The position numbers and the translations under genes were made by a program. The notes under the pieces are model-generated. The model was given only the letters and a program-made list of their open reading frames with translations. It searched no databases and was not told the origin of the DNA. 64,000 bases of DNA from Pandoraea captiosa (lineage in GTDB: Bacteria; Pseudomonadota; Gammaproteobacteria; Burkholderiales; Burkholderiaceae). The first letter of the stretch is position 1, and each line of letters starts with the position of its first letter. Positions 58,991 to 64,000 of this stretch are shown piece by piece. The DNA is taken from positions 248,001-312,000 of the forward strand of contig NZ_CABPSQ010000003.1 of assembly GCF_902459775.1 (NCBI RefSeq), given 5' to 3'.

Positions 58991-60490
58991 TTACTTCAGC
59001 GTAATCGTGGTGTTGACGCCCGCCGGGCCGGTGCCGCGCGCTTGCCAGCGCGCCGTGACGGTCTTCGTCTGCGTCCAGAACAGGATCGCCTGCTTGCCGT
59101 TCGGCCCCAGATCGCCCAGCTTCGACGCCCGCGACCCCGTGAAGCTGAACCAGGCGACCGGCACCGGAATCGGCAGGTTGATGCCGACCTGACCGACGTC
59201 GATCTCATTCTGGAACTGACGCGCCGCGCCGCCGTCCTGCGTGAACAGCGCCACGCCGTTGCCGTTCGGGTTTGCGTTGACGAAGGCGATCGCCTCATCG
59301 AGCGTATCCACGCCCGTCATGCACAGGACCGGCCCGAAAATTTCCTCGCGATAGATCGACATGTCGGCCGTCACCCCGTCGAAGATCGTCGGGCCGACGA
59401 AGTTGCCCTGCGGCGCTTCGCCGACCGCGTGGCCGCGTCCGTCGAGCAGCAGCTTTGCGCCCTCTTCCACCCCGGCGCCGATGAGCTTTTCCACACGTGC
59501 ACGCGCCTGCTTCGAGACGAGCGGACCCACGTCCGCCTTGCGATCCGTGCCCGGCCCGACCTTGAGCGCCCGCGCACGTTCGACCAGCTCCGGCACCCAC
59601 TCGCGCGCTTCGCCCACGAGTACCGCGACGGACGTGGCCATGCAGCGCTGTCCGGCGGCGCCGAATGCCGCACCCAGCAGGTGATTGATCGCCTGCTCGC
59701 GGTCGGCGTCCGGCAGGATCACACAGTGATTCTTTGCGCCCATCATGGCCTGACAACGCTTGCCCGCCTCCGACGCGCGACGGTAGATGTGCGTGCCGAC
59801 ATGCGTCGAGCCGATGAACGACACGGCCTTGATATCCGGGTGATCGCAAATGGCGTTGGCGATGTCCGGCCCGCCATGTACCACGTTAAGCACGCCCGGC
59901 GGCAACCCGGCTTCGAGCGCGAGTTCCGCGAGACGCAGCGATGCGCTCGGATCCTGTTCCGACGGCTTGAGCACGAAGGTGTTGCCGGTGGCGACGGCCA
60001 GCGGAAACATGAAGCAAGGGAGCATCACCGGGAAGTTGAACGCGGTAATACCGGCACAGACACCGAGCGGTTCGATGAGCGTGTAGACGTCCACGCCACC
60101 GGCCGCATTCTGCGCATACTCGCCCAGTTGCAGGGAGGCAATCGAGCACGCGTGCTCCACGACTTCGAGTCCACGCCCCACTTCGCCTTCCGCGTCGGGC
60201 AGCGTCTTGCCGTGCTCGCGCGTGATCAGTTCGGCCAGCTCGCTCGTGTGATCGCGCAGCAGTTGCTGAAAGCGCAACATGACACGCATGCGATTGGCCT
60301 GCGACGTATTGCGCCAGCCCTTGTAAGCGGCCTTGGCGGAGGCCACTGCCGCGTCGAGTTCTTCGGGGGTCGCAAACGGCACGCGCGCGACGACTTCCTG
60401 CGTCGCCGGGTTCACGACGTCACGCCATTGCGACGTCTTCGATTCAACACGCTTGCCGTCGATGAGCAGCGGAATGGTGGGTAGGGACAT
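58991..60490 (-). CDS. mmsA: CoA-acylating methylmalonate-semialdehyde dehydrogenase
   Basis: A 499-residue aldehyde dehydrogenase that oxidises methylmalonate semialdehyde to propionyl-CoA in valine and thymine breakdown. The catalytic Cys is in GAAGQRCMATSVAVLV, the NAD site in FNFPVMLPCFMFPLAV, and EHGKT and EEIFGPVLCM are typical of the MmsA subfamily. GGAGAG lies 7 nt before the ATG. It is in one operon with mmsB (42-bp spacer) and probably livK upstream (50-bp spacer). Confidence 0.93.
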   Translation of the reverse strand: MSLPTIPLLIDGKRVESKTSQWRDVVNPATQEVVARVPFATPEELDAAVASAKAAYKGWRNTSQANRMRVMLRFQQLLRDHTSELAELITREHGKTLPDAEGEVGRGLEVVEHACSIASLQLGEYAQNAAGGVDVYTLIEPLGVCAGITAFNFPVMLPCFMFPLAVATGNTFVLKPSEQDPSASLRLAELALEAGLPPGVLNVVHGGPDIANAICDHPDIKAVSFIGSTHVGTHIYRRASEAGKRCQAMMGAKNHCVILPDADREQAINHLLGAAFGAAGQRCMATSVAVLVGEAREWVPELVERARALKVGPGTDRKADVGPLVSKQARARVEKLIGAGVEEGAKLLLDGRGHAVGEAPQGNFVGPTIFDGVTADMSIYREEIFGPVLCMTGVDTLDEAIAFVNANPNGNGVALFTQDGGAARQFQNEIDVGQVGINLPIPVPVAWFSFTGSRASKLGDLGPNGKQAILFWTQTKTVTARWQARGTGPAGVNTTITLK

Positions 60491-60540
60491 GACACGCTCT
60501 CCAGATCGAAACGAATACGGATGAAAGAATTCGGGGAAAA

Positions 60541-61779
60541 TTACTTCGCGGCCGTGCTCGTCTTCACGAGCGAGCAAGTCGATTTCGACAGCGGCTGGAA
60601 GGCTTCCGTCGCCGGGACGGTGGCCACTTTCGTGTAGTAATCCCACGGTCCTTTGGACTCGGCGGGAGACTTCACCTTGAACAGATACATGTCGTGAATC
60701 ACGCGACCGTCGGGACGAATCGACGCGTTGTGCATGATCGGATCGCGAATCGGCAATTCACGCATTTTCTGCGCAACGACCTTGGCTTCGACGCTCTTGG
60801 CAGCCGCCACCGAGCGCAGGTAGTGCAGCACGCTCGAATACACACCGGCCTGGACCATCGTCGGCTTCAGGTTCTTGTACTTTTTCTGGAAGCGGTCGGA
60901 CCACTTGCGCGAGGCGTCGTCGAAATCCCAGTAGAACCCGTCGGTAAACAACAGGCCCTGTGCGGTGTTGAGACCCAGAGCGTGAACGTCCGACAGAAAC
61001 ACCAGCAGCGCCGCGAGCTTCTGCCCGCGCTGCACGATGCCGAATTCCCGTGCTTGCTTGAGCACGTTGACGGTGTCCTGACCGCCATTCGCCAACGCCA
61101 CGACCTGCGCCTTCGAGCTTTGCGCCTGCAACAGGAACGACGCGTAATCGGACGCATTGAGCGGATGACGTGATTGACCGACGACCGTGCCGCCGAGCGT
61201 CTTCACGATATCGGCGGCGTCTTTCTCCAGCGAATGCCCGAAGGCGTAGTCGACCGTGATGAAGTACCAGGACTTGCCGCCGTCACCCACCACGGCGCGT
61301 GCGGTGGCAGCCGACTGGGAATAGGTGTCGAACATCCAGTGAAAGCCCGTGGGCGAGCAGTCTTCGTTTGTCAGACGTGTGGTCGCCGGGCCGGAGAAGA
61401 GGACGACGCGCTGCTTGTCCATCGCGAGCTTCTGCACGGCGAGCGCGGCAGCGGAGTTGGTCAGGTCGGCAATCGCATCGACGTTGTCCCGGTCGAACCA
61501 CTCGCGCGCCTTGTTGGCCGCCACGTCCGCCTTGTTCTGGTTGTCGGCCGAGACCAGTTCGACCTTCATGCCTTTGCATTCGGCGGCCAGACAGTCGTCG
61601 ATGGCCATTTGCGCCGCCACGACCGACCCGGCGCCGCCCATTGCGGAATACGTTCCCGACATATCGGTCAGCACCCCGACTTTCACGGGACGATCCGGCA
61701 ACTGCGCAAACGAACCGACGCACGACAATCCCAAACCCGCACCGAGTCCCAGCGCGAGCAGCCACGGCTTGATCTTCAT
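60541..61779 (-). CDS. Branched-chain-amino-acid-type ABC substrate-binding protein
   Basis: A 412-residue periplasmic-binding protein of the LivK type: signal peptide (WLLALGLGAGLGLSCVGSFA), then VKVGVLTDMSGTYSAMGGAG and a two-lobe fold (IADLTNSAAALAVQKLAMDK and VVALANGGQDTVNVLKQAR). There is no lipobox. No permease or ATPase gene is in the window, so it must work with a transporter elsewhere or act as a sensor. AAGGAGA precedes the ATG. The mmsBA genes downstream suggest branched-chain ligands; this is inference. Confidence 0.9.
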   Translation of the reverse strand: MKIKPWLLALGLGAGLGLSCVGSFAQLPDRPVKVGVLTDMSGTYSAMGGAGSVVAAQMAIDDCLAAECKGMKVELVSADNQNKADVAANKAREWFDRDNVDAIADLTNSAAALAVQKLAMDKQRVVLFSGPATTRLTNEDCSPTGFHWMFDTYSQSAATARAVVGDGGKSWYFITVDYAFGHSLEKDAADIVKTLGGTVVGQSRHPLNASDYASFLLQAQSSKAQVVALANGGQDTVNVLKQAREFGIVQRGQKLAALLVFLSDVHALGLNTAQGLLFTDGFYWDFDDASRKWSDRFQKKYKNLKPTMVQAGVYSSVLHYLRSVAAAKSVEAKVVAQKMRELPIRDPIMHNASIRPDGRVIHDMYLFKVKSPAESKGPWDYYTKVATVPATEAFQPLSKSTCSLVKTSTAAK

Positions 61780-61878
61780 CGCTTTTTGTCTCCTTGAGGT
61801 CTTTATTGAGGTCTTTTTCGATCTCTTCTTGGTCTCTTATGCTTTTGCCGCCGACGTCTATGCGTGGCGCTCATAAAT

Positions 61879-61939
61879 TGTATTTGTGCGAATTTGCTTT
61901 ACATAGCGCATCGCTGCATCTACTTTGTGCAGAAATACA
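61879..61939. promoter_or_regulatory. Inverted repeat in the livK-lysR divergent spacer
   Basis: TGTATTT (61879-61885) and AAATACA (61933-61939) form inverted arms 47 bp apart between the two divergent genes. The spacing and AT-rich context fit paired LysR-type sites. Confidence 0.4.
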
Positions 61940-61955
61940 CATAGGAGACAGCGCA

Positions 61956-62933
61956 ATGGCACGTACCGGCGCGATGCGATCGACCAGTCCCTCCGGCGCC
62001 CCGGGGGCCGAGCCGCGCCCGGACTGGGACGACCTTCGCTACTTTCTGGAAGTTGCACGAACCCAGCGGGTCAGCGCTGCGGCCGTGCGCCTCGGCGTGG
62101 ATCACACGACCGTCTCGCGACGCGTGCGCGCGCTGGAGCAGGCGCTGGGCACGCTACTGTTCGACAAGTCGCGCAATGCGGGCTTTGCTCTGACGCCCGA
62201 AGGGCAGCAATTACTCGTGTACGCCGAACAGATGGAGACGGCGCTGCAATCGGCGTGCGAACAGGTGGCCGGTCTGGGACAGACCCTCTCGGGCCATGTG
62301 CGCATCGGTTCGACCGAGGCTTTCGGTACCTATTTCGTGACACCGGTGCTCTCGCGATTTCAGCGCGAATATCCCGCGATCGATTTCGACGTGCTGCCCG
62401 TGCCGCGCTTCGTGAGTCTGTCCAAACGCGAGGCCGATCTGGCCATCACCATCGAGCGTCCGCAGCGCGGGCCGTATGTGTGCAGCAAGCTATGCGATTA
62501 CCGCTTGCAGTTGTACGCCACCCCCGGCTACCTCGCGCGCTACGGCGAGGTAAAAACGTTCGCCGACCTCGCGGATCGCCGGTTCATCAGCTATGTGAAC
62601 GAACTGACGTTCAGTAACGAGTTGCGCTATCTGGAGGACATCGTGCCGGGCGGCAATGTGGTGCTGCGCAGTACCAGCGTCATTGCGCAATATCAGGCGG
62701 CATTGCAAGGCGAGGCGCTGGCGATCCTGCCGTGCTTCATGGCGGCGCAAGACCCGCGCCTCGTGCCGCTGCTGGTCGACGACGTGGTCGTCACCCGCAG
62801 CTTCTGGATTTACTGCCACGAAGAGTTGCGCACGCTCAAGCGCATTACGGTGCTGTGGGACTATCTGCGCGACGCCGCCCAACGCAACGACGCGCTGCTG
62901 CAAGGCACGGCGGGGCAGTTGCAGCTCGCTTGA
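61956..62933 (+). CDS. LysR-type regulator divergent from livK-mmsAB
   Basis: A 325-residue LysR regulator: a short Ser/Ala/Pro tail, a DNA-binding domain (WDDLRYFLEVARTQRVSAAA, VDHTTVSRRVRALEQALGTL) and an effector domain (HVRIGSTEAFGTYFVTPVLS onward). AGGAGA is 7 nt before the ATG. It diverges from the livK-mmsAB operon with a 176-bp spacer and very likely controls it. Confidence 0.9.
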   Translation: MARTGAMRSTSPSGAPGAEPRPDWDDLRYFLEVARTQRVSAAAVRLGVDHTTVSRRVRALEQALGTLLFDKSRNAGFALTPEGQQLLVYAEQMETALQSACEQVAGLGQTLSGHVRIGSTEAFGTYFVTPVLSRFQREYPAIDFDVLPVPRFVSLSKREADLAITIERPQRGPYVCSKLCDYRLQLYATPGYLARYGEVKTFADLADRRFISYVNELTFSNELRYLEDIVPGGNVVLRSTSVIAQYQAALQGEALAILPCFMAAQDPRLVPLLVDDVVVTRSFWIYCHEELRTLKRITVLWDYLRDAAQRNDALLQGTAGQLQLA

Positions 62934-62974
62934 CGGCGACCTAATGTGGGGTCGGTCAGATTGGCGTTGGGTAG

Positions 62975-63007
62975 GTGTCGCGTTGGTGTCGCGTTGGTGT
63001 CGCGTTG
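62975..63007. repeat. 11-bp tandem repeat, three units
   Basis: Three perfect copies of GTGTCGCGTTG lie between the convergent LysR genes, with partial further copies on both sides. Confidence 0.93.
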
Positions 63008-63013
63008 GTTGCG

Positions 63014-63994
63014 TCAGCGAATCTTGCGTTGCTCTTCCTCGATGACACCGGGCACGACCGCACGCATGACCTCGATGAAGCGGCGTAGTCGTGCGGGGTA
63101 GTACTTCGCATACGGATAGATGAGGTACATCGGCAACGGCGTTGAGCGCCATTGCGGGACCAACTGGATGAGGCGGCCCTGAGAGATGTCCTCGGCCATC
63201 ACCCAGGCCGATGCCACCCCGACCCCAAGCCCCCGCAATGCGGCACTGCGCAACGCGAACAGATTGTCGGTACTCATGCGCGGATCGAATGTAATGCGCT
63301 CCGATTCGTGCGTCTGCCGATGTGCCAGCGTGAGCTCCGTGCGGTAGAACGTGGTGAGGGCAAGCCACGGCAGCGCCATCAGGTCGGCCGGCCGCTGCGG
63401 CGGCGTGCGTCCGCGCACCAGTTCGGGCGACGCCACGACGATGCGCGGCACGTCGGTCAACAAAATCGCCACGTTCGAGGGATCGCGCAACTCGCCCACA
63501 TGAATGGCGCAATCGACGCCTTCGGCAATGAAGTCGGGCTCCCTGTCTTGCAGGAACCAGTGGACCTTCATGCGCGTGTAACGCTCAAGGAAATCGACCA
63601 GCGGCCCGATCATCATGTCCTGCCCGAATGCGTGCGGTACGAACACACGCAGCGTGCCCTCCGGCTCGTCGCCCGTGCCGCGCAAATCCGCTTCGAATGC
63701 TTCCCAGCTCGTCACCAGTTCCTTGGCTCGCGCGAAGCAGCGCTCCCCGTCTTCCGTGAGTTTCATCCGGTGGGTGGAGCGCTGAAGCAGTCGCAGACCG
63801 AGCGAGCGTTCGAGCATTTGCAGACGCCGGCTGACGGTCGGTTGGGTCGTGCCGAGCAAGGCGGCGGCGGCCGACAGACTGCCGGATTCGACGATGCGCA
63901 CGAAGGTCTGCATCAGTTCGACACGGTCGGCGCCACTGGGCCGCGCCGCCGCTGTGCCAACCGCCGGATGTGGGGAATCGAGAGATTCTTTCAT
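63014..63994 (-). CDS. LysR-type regulator
   Basis: A 326-residue LysR regulator complete within the window: an N-terminal tail (1-27), DNA-binding domain (MQTFVRIVESGSLSAAAALL, GTTQPTVSRRLQMLERSLGL) and effector domain with FVPHAFGQDMMIGPLVDF. The ATG at 63994 is only 6 bases from the window edge, so its ribosome site and promoter are not visible; the internal ATG at 63913 is an alternative. Its target is unknown: its gene converges with the livK regulator, and what lies beyond is outside the window. Confidence 0.88.
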   Translation of the reverse strand: MKESLDSPHPAVGTAAARPSGADRVELMQTFVRIVESGSLSAAAALLGTTQPTVSRRLQMLERSLGLRLLQRSTHRMKLTEDGERCFARAKELVTSWEAFEADLRGTGDEPEGTLRVFVPHAFGQDMMIGPLVDFLERYTRMKVHWFLQDREPDFIAEGVDCAIHVGELRDPSNVAILLTDVPRIVVASPELVRGRTPPQRPADLMALPWLALTTFYRTELTLAHRQTHESERITFDPRMSTDNLFALRSAALRGLGVGVASAWVMAEDISQGRLIQLVPQWRSTPLPMYLIYPYAKYYPARLRRFIEVMRAVVPGVIEEEQRKIR

Positions 63995-64000
63995 ACGCCG

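Overview
The window is a contiguous piece of chromosome from a GC-rich betaproteobacterium. Gene content (OpgGH glucan synthesis, many LysR regulators, a DUF4148 periplasmic protein, the YfiRNB module, KefF/KefC, MmsAB, a glutathione-dependent formaldehyde dehydrogenase) fits Burkholderiaceae, and Pandoraea is my best guess. I see no rRNA, tRNA, CRISPR, phage or insertion-sequence genes. About 53 protein genes are supported, and spacing is tight, with many ATGA start/stop overlaps.

Layout. 0-8.8 kb: DoxX and a DOPA-type extradiol dioxygenase, a LysR regulator, a CorC/HlyC-type membrane protein, a LuxR-type regulator, the c-di-GMP receptor YcgR, a LysE-type exporter, a cold-shock gene with a long leader and near-consensus promoter, and an NlpD-like lipoprotein. 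8.8-13.2 kb: opgGH. 13.4-19.2 kb: a second LysE exporter with a divergent LysR gene, a MATE pump coupled to an alpha/beta hydrolase, and an MFS transporter. 17.9-23.3 kb: a four-gene operon (DUF3311 protein, sodium/solute symporter, cytosine-deaminase-like amidohydrolase, MFS transporter) divergent from a GntR regulator; a perfect 18-bp palindrome lies between them. 23.4-28.8 kb: a divergent MurA-like enzyme, then a response regulator and hybrid histidine kinase joined by ATGA. 28.9-32.2 kb: MFS transporter, an uncharacterised alpha/beta-barrel-like protein and a LysR regulator.

32.2-35.6 kb is the most unusual part. Two small orphan genes follow a perfect-spacing sigma-54 promoter motif. An O-antigen-ligase-like gene and a glycosyltransferase come next, with a second, weaker -24/-12-like motif in front of them. 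35.7-39.2 kb: YeiH-type transporter, NahD-like isomerase and an SGNH hydrolase. 39.4-44.3 kb: a complete yfiR-yfiN-yfiB operon back to back with a PAS/GGDEF/EAL protein, so a c-di-GMP synthase, its likely periplasmic control and a likely phosphodiesterase sit together. 44.5-49.7 kb: adhC, an SH3 exported protein with a Pro/Gly-rich tail, an amino-acid permease behind a 771-bp structured leader, and an exported cupin. 49.8-56.8 kb: kefF-kefC, ferritin-like and DUF4148 proteins, and an arsR-AHSA1 operon with a 20-bp operator over its promoter. 56.9-64 kb: bestrophin, mmsB-mmsA-livK with a divergent LysR gene, and a final LysR gene.

Two themes recur. One is c-di-GMP and envelope biology (YcgR, YfiRNB, EAL protein, OpgGH, NlpD, MurA paralogue, O-antigen ligase). 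The other is short tandem repeats of 8-13 bp, both between genes and inside linker-coding segments (opgH, yfiN, cupin, kefC). All functions are inferred from sequence reading alone; no database search was possible.
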